Origin: Chondrilla cf. caribensis
Lineage: Eukaryota > Porifera > Demospongiae > Chondrillida > Chondrillidae
Assembly (NCBI GenBank): GCA_964020155.1
Contig: OZ026549.1
Span: 3,684,633 to 3,748,632, forward strand
Reading direction: 5' to 3'
Length of the DNA stretch: 64,000 nucleotides
A program made the translations under genes and the position numbers. A model generated the notes under the pieces. It saw nothing but the letters and a program-made list of their open reading frames with translations. It ran no database searches and was not told the DNA's origin. Within the stretch, counting starts at the first letter, position 1. The number at the start of each line of letters is the position of its first letter. This document shows, piece after piece, positions 1 through 11,904 of this stretch.

Positions 1-4
1 TCCC

Positions 5-196
5 ATGTGTACTACATTGGGGTTGTTTGACAAAGCAAGGCCTATAGACCTAGCTGATGTATTGATGCCACTTTGTGAAAGACGCTTTGTTGATCAGAAT
101 AGACTGCTTTGCTTAGCTGCTATACCTGGAGACAGTCAATTTTTTGACAAATTCATTTCAATTTCTGAGCAAATCCTTAGTGTGAAACATTTCTGA
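5..196 (+). pseudogene. Fragment of a fourth ankyrin-Death family gene
   Basis: An open stretch of about 63 codons matches the post-ankyrin region of the three full family members: it shares the blocks LMPLCER, NRLLCLAAIPGDSQFFD and SEQ with ANK1 (near 3100-3210). It begins before the window. Soon after SEQ the similarity stops and a stop codon follows. No Death domain or downstream exon is found before the ANK1 leader. I read it as the broken end of an upstream tandem copy. It could instead be an exon with an unusual donor site, but no family-like GTAGGT donor is present. Confidence 0.75.
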
Positions 197-288
197 TAGC
201 CTCAATACTCACGAAGATACGTGTGTCACGTAATTGCTCAGTTACTTTCAGCTATATTCAGCTAGCGCAGTATGGGTGAGGTAGAGAA

Positions 289-529
289 AATTCATTGATC
301 CTTTAATGTCGGCATTACACGGAACGCATGCCAGTATGGTAGTACCTAAATATAGATATTACTCGTAACTATCTATATTTAGGCACAGGCGTGCTGACAT
401 ATTCGGAAACTTATTCCCACCCATCGCCTGACTCATCACTTCCAGGAACACGTTATAGGTCTACGCCCAGTCAGTATGATCGATCGTCTTCATACATTTG
501 TCTATCGCACCAATGCCTATTCACACGAG
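289..529 (+). promoter_or_regulatory. Promoter-proximal block and probable non-coding first exon of ANK1
   Basis: This block recurs upstream of ANK2 (about 22150-22530) and as relics at 18841-18912 and 52310-52490. It contains an inverted pair (CTAAATATAGAT near 345 and ATCTATATTTAG near 371), a shared segment around CCTGACTCATCAC, and ends CACACGAG followed by GTGAGG, a good donor. ANK2 ends the same segment CACACGAG/GTAAAG. The matching acceptor is TTGCAG at 1160, giving a 631-bp intron in the 5' untranslated region. The transcription start is not visible; exon status rests on paralogue comparison. Confidence 0.6.
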
Positions 530-1192
530 GTGAGGTTTGTTGTTGAGTAATCGTAATACAAGAAAGTTGTTATTATAATCCCAGAATACTATAAGGTGCT
601 GTATCAAAGAGTGGTGTAGACTAGCTATCTGTGAGGATGTAGCTAAGACCATATTATAGCGGTGAAGTTGTTGATATTATTTCAGCTGACAAGATGGTTT
701 GTACTTTGGAATATCCCTGACTGATCAATGACATTCTCATTTTTAAGAATGTACGTCCCTCACTTCTCCACGAAATCCTGATTTTTTGTGTGAACACAGT
801 CCCAAGCTCTTTGCAGACCTGACAGGTTGACACTAATATTTCAGTTATTTGCTTAAGTAAGAGTCCCTAAGTGTGACAAGAGCAGTCTCAATTGAAAGAT
901 TCCAGATCAAATCTGTTCGGTAACTGCTCGACCTAATAAAGTGATAATGTGCTTCCAGTTTCATGATCACCCACTCAATTTACTTCTATGATTGATCAAT
1001 ATTTATTTTTAATAGATCAATTGATTGATATCAACTTATGGTTGATTCAAAATTTACAGCTGTAATAAACAGAACTGTGATGTTACTATTTATGCATTAT
1101 TTATTAGAGACCAATCATATATTGATTACATCCAAAGTATCTGTTATTTCCCTATTGCAGTTCTTCAAATATTGACATCTGGCCATTGTGAG

Positions 1193-4100
1193 ATGGATAG
1201 ACTGTCATGGAGTAGTTTTGTATTGGGACATCCTATTGATGACTTACACTTGCAAAATCACCTCAAATGGGCAATAATTGAAGGTGATTTAAGCCTAATC
1301 ACAACCTTATTAGATAGAGGTCGTCCTGTGAATGTTGTGAACAGTGATGGTTCCACTCTGCTCCATTGTGCTGCCCAAGGTGGTCATGTAGAAGTGATAA
1401 GGGAGCTAGTTGATAGAGGTTGTGATTTGAATGCTGTCAACAATAATGGATGCAGTCCCCTCCATGATGCTGCTAGTAATGGTAGAAAAGAAGCAGTTCT
1501 TGAATTAATTAATCTAGGATCTAACATGTCACTGGTTGCTGGTCCTCGTGGTACCCCACTCCATCAAGCAGTACTGAATAATCATCTTGAGACTGTTGTT
1601 GCCATGATAGAAGCAGGTTGTCCGATAGATGCTGTGAACAGTAATGGTTTCACTCTGCTCCATTTTGCTGCCCGAGGTGGTCATGTAGAAGTGATAAGGG
1701 AGCTAGTTGATAGAGGTTGTGATTTGAATGCTGTCAAAAATAACGGATGCAGTCCCCTCCATGATGCTGCTAGTAATGGTAGAAAAGAAGCAGTTCTGGA
1801 ATTGATTCATCTAGGATCAAACATGTCACTGGTTGCTGGTCCTCGTGGTACCCCTCTCCATCAAGCAGTACTGTGTGGTCATCTTGAGACTGTTGTTGTC
1901 ATGATAGATGAAGGTTGTGCGATAGATACTGTAGACAGTGATGGTTCCACTCTGCTCCATTTTGCTGCCCGAGGTGGTCATGTAGAAGTGATAAGGGAGC
2001 TAGTTGATAGAGGTTGTGATGTGAGTGCTGTCGAAAAGAATGGTGGTAGTCCTCTCCACTTTGCTGCTGCACGTGGTAGAAAAGAAGCAGTTCTGGAATT
2101 GATTCATCTAGGATCAAACATGTCACTGGTTGCTGGTCCTCGTGGTACCCCTCTCCATCAAGCAGTACTGTGTGGTCATCTTGAGACTGTTGTTGCCATG
2201 ATAGATGAAGGTTGTCCGATAGATGCTGTGAACAGTGATGGTTCCACTCTGCTCCATTTTGCTGCCCGAGGTGGTCATGTAGAAGTGATAAGGGAGCTAG
2301 TTGATAGAAGTTGTGATTTGAATGCTGTCAAAAATAACGGATGTAGTTCCCTCCATGCTGCTGCTAGTAATGGTAAAAGAGAAGCAGTTCTTGAATTGAT
2401 TCATATAGGATCAAACATGTCACTGGTTGCTGGTCCTCGTGGTACCCCTCTCCATCAAGCAGTATTGAATGGTCATCTTGAGACTGTTGTTGTCATGATA
2501 GATGAAGGTTGTCCGATAGATGCTGTAGACAGTGATGGTTCCACTCTGCTCCATTTTGCTGCCCGAGGTGGTCATGTAGAAGTGATAAGGGAGCTAGTTG
2601 ATAGAGGTTGTGATTTGAATGCTGTCAAAAATAACGGATGCAGTCCCCTCCATGATGCTGCTAGAAAGGGAAGAAAAGAAGCAGTTCTAGAATTGATTCA
2701 TCTAGGATCAAACATGTCACTGGTTGCTGGTCCTCGTGGTACCCCTCTCCATCAAGCAGTACTGAATGGTCATCTTGAGACTGTTGTTGACATGATAGAG
2801 GAAGGTTGTCCATTAAATGTTGTAGATAGTAATGGTGAAACACTTCTTCACTATGCAGCTGCCGGTGCGCATCTTGAAATTATTAGAGAACTAATAAGAA
2901 GAGGCTGTAGCATTGTAGGTAGTCATACTTTAGAATCCATTAAATCTGATAATGAAGCTAACTCTGGATCTCGGTCATTGGAATTGACACCTTTGGAGAC
3001 AGCTATCACATCAGGTGAGGGATGTCATTTAGATCCCATGTGTACTACAATGAGGTTGTTTGATGAAACAGAGAGCATGGACAAAACTGATCTATTGATG
3101 CCACTTTGTGAAAGAGGCTTTGTTAATCAAAATAGACTGCTTTGCTTAGCTGCTATACCTGGAGACAGTCAATTTTTTGACAATTACATTTCATTTTCCG
3201 AGCAATTTGTCAGAGCCAATCATCACATTGATATGAAACTGTTTAAGAAATACTTCTTGGATTATATTCCAGATGCTTTTCCTCATGAAGGTGTAATATC
3301 ACTGAATCCACTTTGTATTGCTTTATTCACTTTACATTACTATTTGTCTGGAAACAAAGGTGGTTGGTATATAAATAAGAAATCAATGAACCATATATTG
3401 TTCATTAAAAAGCTACTCTCCCATCCCATCTTGAAAGGTATAGTGAATGATGTTCTTTCTAATGGTTTACGTCCTCTTGACCTAGCTAGGCAGTTTGGTT
3501 TAGGAGATATTGTGAAGTCACTGGAGAAGGCAGGTGGTCAACCAGGGCTATGGAGCATGTTACCCAGGGAGATTGTAACCTCTCACTCATCATCTGTTTC
3601 TAAATCTTTTAGTGGATTGCTTTCTATAGCCCAATCTGGTCCAATGGGTCTACAAGCTGTTATTGACATGTGCAAAAGGATTTATTGTCATTCCACAGAC
3701 TCTAGTGGTAGTTTGTCTGTTGAACCAGATTCCTATGTTAAACTAGATTTGGCAGATATCTCAAAACACGTGGTACCTGTAGTAGCTACCAAATGTTACC
3801 AAGTGGGGGTGTACCTTGGTATTGAAGGTACTACTGTAGACATCGTTGAAAGGGATTATGCGGATAAGGGTTGTGAGGAGATTTGTCTGCGAATGTTTGA
3901 TCGCTGGTTGAGAGTTGGTCCGGGAACAGGTGATAAGGAGAGGACGTGGAGGACAGTCCTTGTGGCAGTCAAGGAGGTAGCTGGAGTTGCAGTTTGTGAG
4001 GAAATAGAACAACAATTGTACCACCAGGTAGGTATGTACCTAAGTATAGCCATGATGTACGGCTACTACATCTGTTATTCATGTTTGCACAAATGTTGCC

Positions 4101-5924
4101 AAGGATTATCGAAATTTTCTTTCATAATTTGTGCTGTTCAGTATTTTTGTAATTCTTACTGTAGAGTGTATCAAAAGAAACTTTTGCCACTGGCAGACAA
4201 CTCCACTATGGATGTACCACACAAAGCATCAGTGATGGATTGTTCAGGGAAGGAGAACCAGTGGCTAAAAGGACCTGTGATACTGGTAATTACACCAGCA
4301 GATCACAATTTGTATATGTGTGTGATATCGCATACATGTGCATACACCATGCGTCATGGAAAACATGATCCATCGTAAAGTGATTATGGCCTGCTTATGA
4401 TTACGTTACAGTGTATTTATGTTACACTATAACTTTATTGCAAAAGAATTACAATGGAGTTGGAGGAAAACTACAATTCCAATATGATTGAATTCCAATT
4501 GAATTCATGTTTTATGAATAGGAACTACAATGCTGGTAATGCAAGTACAAGTAAATGTCTATTTGAATATTGCAATTTCGAATTTCAAGCTAACTATGAT
4601 TTGCTTTATGATACTCTACAATTCCACAGCATGTACTAATGTAAATATGCTTACGTTAAATTACAATATGTCAGGTTCCCATACAGTAGGAACAGTACGT
4701 GTCGTACTGTTCCTACTGTTTATTAACATTTGAGTACTATTTTGCTTTGCAATTATTACTCATTGCAGTCTTTCTGCAGTCCATATCATCTGTAGTGTTG
4801 TTACTTCCATTTTCCACCAATTCCTACAGATGTCAGGTCACCCCTGGGTACCTCAGGTAGTGGAGACATCACTAGCTGTCAGTCCATAGCACCTGTCCAT
4901 CCCACTGTGACCACACCCACAAGCTCCCCTGAATGTGAGTGAAGTTGTGTTGGCTGGGAACTATGTAGCTCATCAAGACACCAACCCAGCCAGCCATGGT
5001 TTGGTGCTGTGATAATATTATTGCTGGATTCTGAATGTGAATGTATGTGTATTCATTGTGAGATGAATTATTCAGATTGGGATTAGTGATTGGATGACAT
5101 GTCAATTGAGAAATTGTCCGTTGTCTTCAGATTGTGAGATGAATGATTGAGATTGGGTGTGTATTGTAAGATGTGTCAAGTGCCAAATAGTCCATTGTCT
5201 TCAGATTGTGAGTTTCCCTCTCATTCTGACTCTACAGCTCGTGGTTTTCACTCTAAATCATTCATGAACAAGTTCAAGGAGGAATTCCTCCAATTTGTTG
5301 ACTCTCATGCCATTGTAAGAGGACTGGAAATAGAGAATGTTATCTCAGAACGCACTGCTCATATCATTGAAAATAGTAGCAAAAGTGATGGAAATGAGAT
5401 GCTGTTTTTACATCTTCGAAGACAGGCTGACCCAGGCAGCATCTATAAACTATGCAAAGTGATGACGAGTAAAGATGGCTACCAAAACATGATAAGGCTG
5501 GGACAAGAAATGAAGAATTACTTGGATCTACTGACCAGTATGTACGATGTGTGTATGTACATTTCAAAGGGGCTGTTTTGGCTTACATGTAATCACTGTG
5601 ATGTGCCGTGTTTATCAGAATTGCCATTTGTGCATAGTGTATTGCCAATAATTTCATTTTGTGTAAAGAATTACATATGAAATGGAGGAGTGTATCTTCA
5701 AGATGTATTGTTGTTGTATAATACGCTTTTGTACATTCATCTTCGAATAGATGCATGGAAAAACCTTTGAGGCAATAGTTTCTACCCTTCATGTCCAGTT
5801 TGTGTCACTTTAGCTCCTCTCTCTTCTGTGCATAGGACAAGGTCGAGGTCGGGCAAGTGCCACTGAAGAACCATCTCCCAAACGAAGATGTACTGAGGAT
5901 ATTGGCAATGTCCATCAAGACTAA
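1193..5924 (+). CDS. ANK1: ankyrin-repeat, Death-domain and CARD-like protein, five coding exons
   Basis: Exons: 1193-4027, 4165-4285, 4830-4934, 5205-5537, 5836-5924; total 1160 residues. The introns are phase 0, 1, 1, 1, and every junction keeps the frame. The ATG at 1193 lies 33 nt after an acceptor (TTGCAG at 1160) and is shared with ANK2; the longer open frame starts at a TTG and is not used. Residues about 20-575 hold 17 ankyrin repeats: five 99-residue blocks of three repeats, plus one repeat at each end. A family-specific segment follows (about 580-780, with LCLAAIPGDSQFFD). A Death domain occupies about 850-945 (LADISK, LGIE, RMFDRWLRVG, TWRTVL). Exon 4 encodes a CARD-like helical domain at about 1021-1131 (FKEEFLQFVDSH, LFLHLRRQAD). 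The tail is basic and acidic (SPKRRCTED). There is no signal peptide or membrane segment, so it is probably a cytosolic adaptor. Function is inferred from domains only. Confidence 0.85.
4683..4719. repeat. Perfect 17-bp inverted repeat in ANK1 intron
   Basis: Arms ACAGTAGGAACAGTACG (4683-4699) and its exact complement (4703-4719) are separated by three bases. It lies in the intron between coding exons 2 and 3. It could be a small foldback element or an RNA hairpin. No equivalent was seen in the ANK2 intron. Confidence 0.85.
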
Positions 5925-6640
5925 CCTCTGGAATATCACATACTTTGGAACCATGTAAGGTCTAAATCCTTCAGTTGATATTATGGCAGTTACAAGAGAT
6001 TGACTGAATGTTGTGAGGATGACCTCTTACAGGGGAAACCCTTTCTGTAGGACACCACTTGTTGAATTTTTGCCCCTCACACATGTTAAATGTGGCCGTT
6101 CCCTTATTGAAACTAATTAAGGTTCATATTGCAGTGTTGGAATACCGTCTCTCACAACGACTGTTGCTCCAGGATATACACAAACTGGCCTACTTGTTTT
6201 CCACCTTATAATGGTTGTAGTTTATTCCCATTCTGGCTCTTGTGACAATTTTGCTCTAGTTTATTATTCTATATGACTGGAGTTTTTATGTATCATCCTT
6301 CTTATTTGTTTATTTATTGTTTGTTTACTATTTATTAATGTACATTTTATGCATAATTATTGTAATATATTTTTATGTGTAAATTTGTTTATTATTTATT
6401 ATTTATTTATATATTATATTAATATTTGTATATATTTTTATTTTTAATTATAATATTTATATAATATTGACTGTGTATATATGTGCATTATAATATAATA
6501 TTCATGCATCATTACAGCAATAATAAATGATAAATAGAACAATATAGATAGATAGATAATGCCAAAATTACAATAATGCGATAATTATAATATTGATATA
6601 CGTAGTAATAATATTATAATAAGTGATACTAATTGGAGAG
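5925..6640. other. ANK1 3' flank, AT-rich, shared with ANK2
   Basis: No gene seen. Roughly 5925-6250 aligns by eye with 31745-32050 downstream of ANK2 (shared segments such as ACAACGACTGTT and ACAAACTGGCCTACTTG). This shows that the duplicated unit extends past the coding region. The rest is TATTTA/TAATA-rich low-complexity DNA. Confidence 0.6.
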
Positions 6641-6649
6641 AGGGACCTG

Positions 6650-7100
6650 TCCCTTGCTGATTGTGAGGTCCAGGGCATCAGGATAGGTGGGGTGAGGAAC
6701 AAATCCTGCTGTAGACCTTGTACCTCTCAAGCACGTAATGGATGAATGCAATAGAGAAAATCCAAGCCGACATCTGATCCGTCCTACCACACACGTTGAT
6801 CGTATTGTCTCCTTTTCTCCTTCTCATGTAGGCGATAGCAACTTTCGGGCTTATGCTTGATGTTAGATGGAGCGAAAGGGTTGAAAACCCGTATATCAAA
6901 AAATGCTCTTACTGACCTCTCCCAAAAACCTTTGGTACTAATATCAAGTCTTGCTTGATCATCTGTGTTTGCTGTCCGGCTTATGAAGCTCTCATTGTCA
7001 AGCCTCTGCAATTCGGGTTCTAAGCAGACATCTTGACATACCTCAGAAAGCAGTCCAGCGGTCAGGTCTCTGATCTCATTGTGACGGTGGATGGGAAAGG
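6650..7100 (-). pseudogene. Retroelement C-terminal fragment (DVRVFNP-type region)
   Basis: On the minus strand an open segment carries ARLDISTKGFW, FFDIRVFNPFAPSN and YRLHEKEKRRQYDQRV. These are recognisable blocks from the C-terminal part of reverse-transcriptase-family elements common in cnidarian, sponge and amphioxus genomes. A stop follows QRVW, and the downstream part shows no continuation of the expected domain. It is a truncated relic. The exact element family is not certain to me. Confidence 0.65.
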
Positions 7101-7820
7101 CTCATACAATATAATAATATAATATACAAGTGTTTAGATATACGTACAATGATGAACATAATTTATAGGGAACAATGTTACTAATGTTATTACATTTACC
7201 TAATACATTATTATTCTACTAATATTATTATGGTATAGTGGTTCTCATAAAGATTATTCTACACTTCCCTCCCAATAAGTATTTTACTTTGTGGAGTATA
7301 TACCAATTCTCATTTGATTACTTGCATGTTATATAATAATTCTATAATGTAGTAAAATACAGTATCCAATATTATAAAGTATATAGTGAAGAGTTGTATT
7401 AAGTGATAGGTTAAACTAGAGTAGGGATGGTTGATCAGAATAGGCAAATTAACAATTGGAATAAGTATATTATACCAATAGGCAATGCAAACATCTACAG
7501 CAGATTCCACTGTATGTAAAGTTGATGTTGAGATTGTCCTGTTCCTATGACATGTGCCATGGTCTGCTCATTCCAATTAATATTTCTCTACTATAATAAT
7601 AATTATTATTAGCATATTATACTATTATTATTGCTATTATTGTTATCAAATATGATTATAATAATACATATGACAATGAAAAATGGCCTGAAATTTAAAT
7701 GAATTAATGTTGTAAGCTCAAATTTAAATACAATGAATAAAAATGAGTTACACCAATAACAAAATAGCAATAATAATCGCAATAACCATAATAATCATCA
7801 TCAAAAACCATCCCCAAGAT
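7101..7820. other. AT-rich block duplicated in unit 2, partly inverted there
   Basis: No gene. About 7231-7380 matches 32945-33090 in direct orientation (TTCCCTCCCAATAAGTA, TTTGTGGAGTATATA). About 7375-7590 matches 34480-34590 and 36310-36400 in reverse orientation, so the second copy was partly inverted and then interrupted by an insertion. Confidence 0.6.
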
Positions 7821-7830
7821 CCTGTTTATA

Positions 7831-8940
7831 TTGCGCACAGCCCCTTGTTTCCTCTCTGCACAACTAGAAGTGTATGATGACCTCTTGCGCAGCGTCTTGA
7901 GTAGTATCACAAATGTCTCAATGGAAAAAGAGTCAGTATGGTTCCAAGCAACCTTGCCGGTTGCTATGGGGGGACTAGGAATAAGGAGAGCAGTTCAGCT
8001 GGCACCCTCTGCCTTTTTGGCCTCTGCTGCGGGCTGCTCTGACCTAATCCATCGGCTCCTACCACCGTCCTGCCCTCCACATAATACTGATCTCCTTTTT
8101 TCTAAGGCCCTTTCTGCTTGGTGCCTTGGCCATGATGAATCACCACCCACAGGCCTTGACAGACATAAGCAGAAGCAGTGGGATACACCCAAAGCCCTTG
8201 GTACCTATGGGCCTCTACTAAATACAGCCACAGTTCCAAGTGACCGGGCACGACTACTTGCTGTGGCAACCAAAGAGTCAGGTGCGTGGCTGATCATGAG
8301 TGCATTACCACTGTCAACCCTTGGGTTACGCATGGACAATGATGTTGTGAGGATCACCGTGGGACTACGCCTTGGAGCCCCACTCAGCGAACCTCACTCT
8401 TGTAAACTTTGTGGAGCAGATGTCAACAGTACTGCTGTTCATGGCCTGAGCTGCAAATACAGCAAAGGTTGCCACCCCCGACATTCTGCCATTAACGTCA
8501 TTATCCAGAAGGCCCTTAGCTCCATCAATGTCCCAAGCAAACTTGAGCCATCAGGCCTGTATAGGTCTGATGGAAAACGTCCAGATGGCGCCTCCATTAT
8601 CCCCTGGAAATCTGGTAAGGCCCTTATTTGGGACTTTACTTGCACAGACACTCTGGCCCTCTCTTACCAGTCCCTATCCACCAGGGAGGCTGGAGCAGCT
8701 GCTGATGAGGCCGAACGGAGGAAACTGCAGAAGTACTCTCATCTGGATACCAGCCATCACTTTGTGCCCGTAGCAATTGAAACATTTGGGAGTATTTGGT
8801 CAACACAGAAAGGACCTGATTCAAGAGATTGGCCATCGCATTAAGATCTTGACCCAGGACCCAATGGCCCACGTCCATCTGCTGCAAAGACTGGCAATCG
8901 CGGTTCAATGAGGCAATGCGGCAGCTATTCTAGGGTCTGT
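7831..8940 (+). pseudogene. Retroelement C-terminal region with Cys/His knuckle and nuclease-like motif
   Basis: The translated region has LPVAMGGLGIR and LAPSAFLASAAG (end of a reverse-transcriptase polyprotein). These are followed by a Cys/His cluster (CKLCGADVNSTAVHGLSC) and RPDG-(14)-WDFTCTDT, that is PD-x15-D. This order resembles the CCHC plus PD-x-D arrangement of restriction-like endonuclease domains of some non-LTR elements; that reading is inference. About 8815 the frame slips: a second frame continues LIQEIGHRIKIL to LLQRLAIAVQ, then a TGA replaces the arginine expected before GNAAAIL. The copy is therefore dead. A similar domain is at 33127-33771. Confidence 0.7.
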
Positions 8941-9171
8941 GGAAGATTAAACTCAAAATTGTTTTCTTTTTGATTGTTGTTGTTTGTTTGTTTGTTTGTG
9001 ATCGTTGTAATTATTATTATTATATTTATTTTATTTAATTGTAAAATGTGAATATAGCATGCATAATTTATGTGCATTTTATTCAATTGTAAATATGTGT
9101 TTAATAATTAGTGTAGTTAAACCACTACTTATCATCATTGTATCATTCACTCTCAGTAATGTAATACATAT

Positions 9172-9176
9172 ATTAA

Positions 9177-9212
<36 letters not shown>
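9172..9212. repeat. (AAT)n microsatellite
   Basis: Uninterrupted ATA/AAT trinucleotide run in the AT-rich flank of the retroelement relics. Confidence 0.9.
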
Positions 9213-9289
9213 CATAATAATGATAACACACAATGCACGCACACATATTACACAATCGCATTAAGCTACAAAGTTTATATCGGTAGTTG

Positions 9290-9485
9290 CACTGACCGAA
9301 AGTGTCCTAGTCACTGATGTGCGATTTCTGAGCTGGTTAGCTGCTAAGATCCTCTGCACAAAGAATGCATAATATGATTTTGGCTCCCCAGACACCATCC
9401 TCAGCTGCCTGCTAAGATCCCTCAGGAAAGGCTTGGAAACAGGATCTATGGAGCCACATGTCTCTATAGCAACCGGCTGGAAGAT
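9290..9485 (-). pseudogene. Short retroelement C-terminal relic
   Basis: Reading the minus strand from 9485 gives QPVAIETCGS, then LRDLSRQLRMVSGEPKSYY, then a QRI segment. This is the same distal region as at 33560-33720 (PIAVETCGLLGPDS, TGEPQSF, QRLSVTIQ). It is open but short, with no flanking domain in the same orientation. A relic of a separate insertion. Confidence 0.6.
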
Positions 9486-10310
9486 ATAGATGAGATATAG
9501 ATCTGTATATGCATGTATGTTTATGAGATAATACGTAGTTATAGATTTCTACGTATTATTGACATTATTATCATTTTTATTATTATTATACAGTTATTAA
9601 TACTTCATTGTGTATGCACTGATTATGTGATATGATGAAAGCAATATATAAATAGCATGAACTAAACTATAAACTAACAATTATGAGGGTAAAATAATGT
9701 ACATACAGAAGCATAATAACAATAACAATATACACATAAAAATGAAATTATACATTCCCACAAGGTTATAATTGTATGGAAAATCACAATTGCTATTATT
9801 ATTATTATTAAAAAGAAAATAAACAATATAAATTGAAGCAAATATAGCAAAATTGGGAATAATAATGATGATAAATAGCTAATTTCATTAAATGCGTAAA
9901 ATAGTAAGAGCATGTATCAAAATGTATGATAATATAAAAACTAATATCTAATATACATGTAGAATACTAATAATTAATATATTATTATATATGAAATTAT
10001 ATGTGTGTGCACAAGTATCAGTTATTACCCGACTACAAGGCATATTTTCGCTGGTCATCACCTGACACATCATGCCTTGCAAGTTGAGAAATAATTTAAG
10101 AGCAGCTTTCTGGATGAGCCTCGGTTGTTGACCCACAGGTAGATCGTCTGGAAACAATTGTCCATCCAGCAACTCCTGGTCACACAAGGTAAGATAAACA
10201 GTGTATAGGCTACTTTATTATGAGTTAAGTTACATTTAACTACCTAACACATCTAACACTATACAAACATGTACATACATACCAACCACCTAACATATCT
10301 CATACTATAG
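9486..10310. other. Intergenic; contains a block shared with 39025-39165
   Basis: No gene recognised. About 10085-10215 aligns with 39025-39165 (AGCCTC, GTTGTTGACCCACA, GAAACAATTGT, GTCACACAAG). The plus strand ends this block CACAAG/GTAAGA, which could be an old donor site. It may be a relic stalk exon of the receptor family. The rest is AT-rich. Confidence 0.4.
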
Positions 10311-11079
<769 letters not shown>

Positions 11080-11904
11080 GTAAATTATAATTACCAAATA
11101 CTGTATTACATTAATATCAATTTATAATTATTTGACCCATTAGGTGCATGGTGTGTATTTTGATGATTATTATATCAAATATTCTCTTACAGAATAAGTT
11201 TATGCATGCAATTTATGTTTAATATCTCAACAGCTACTTTGAAATAAAATCTAATAAGTGTCAAGTAAGACATGTACAATAATAGAAAATTCAAGCAGTA
11301 TACCTGCAGCATGCATGCATACGTACATGCATTCTATATACTTCTAATATTGAATATATTATATTATATGGACATGCATGTATTGTATTATAAAATTAAT
11401 TTTAAAGCATGCATAATATATAATAATTCAATCCTCGGTATTCTTATGCTTTTGCAGTGGTCGCCTCTTAATCACATAATATGCTTGGAACCAGTAAAAA
11501 TATTTCTTCAACCAGGATATACCATTATTTGAATACTTTAATGATAATGAAATAATATCATGTGAATTCTGAGAATAATTACGAAAATATAATTGTTGAT
11601 GCAATGTAAGAATGAAAAAATGTATGTGTACATGAATAATAGTATTATGTGAGCAATATCATTCATAATAAAATATGTTTGGTCCTAACAGTTGGATTAT
11701 TTTGAACCATTCTCATTACATTGTATCATAATACATATTTTCTCAAAATTTCATTACTTGAAAGTTAAGAATAACAGCTTCAAAATCTACAAATTCAATG
11801 TTTGTTCCAAAATTAACACTTACAATATATAACAACATGTCTATTATGAGTATGTATGTACTGTATGTACTATAGGCTGCATGGGGGCAGTGTGCAGAGG
11901 TCAG
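11080..11904. other. Intergenic between receptor tail and dynein tail
   Basis: AT-rich, no gene seen. About 11690-11780 resembles 63355-63440, the 3' flank of dynein copy C (TTGGAT, ACCATT, ATTACTTG, AAGTT). This supports duplication of the dynein 3' flank too. Confidence 0.5.

Noticed and set aside
1899..2126. Minus-strand open frames opposite the ankyrin exons (also 2661-2843, 23910-24950, 57176-57484)
   Set aside because: They repeat with the 297-bp unit and are shadows of the ankyrin codons.
4028..4378. Open reading beyond the Death domain in ANK1 (also 26108-26143, 58858-58908)
   Set aside because: A conserved GTAGGTAT donor at the same codon in all three genes marks the exon end, and the next exon continues in frame and is homologous in all three.
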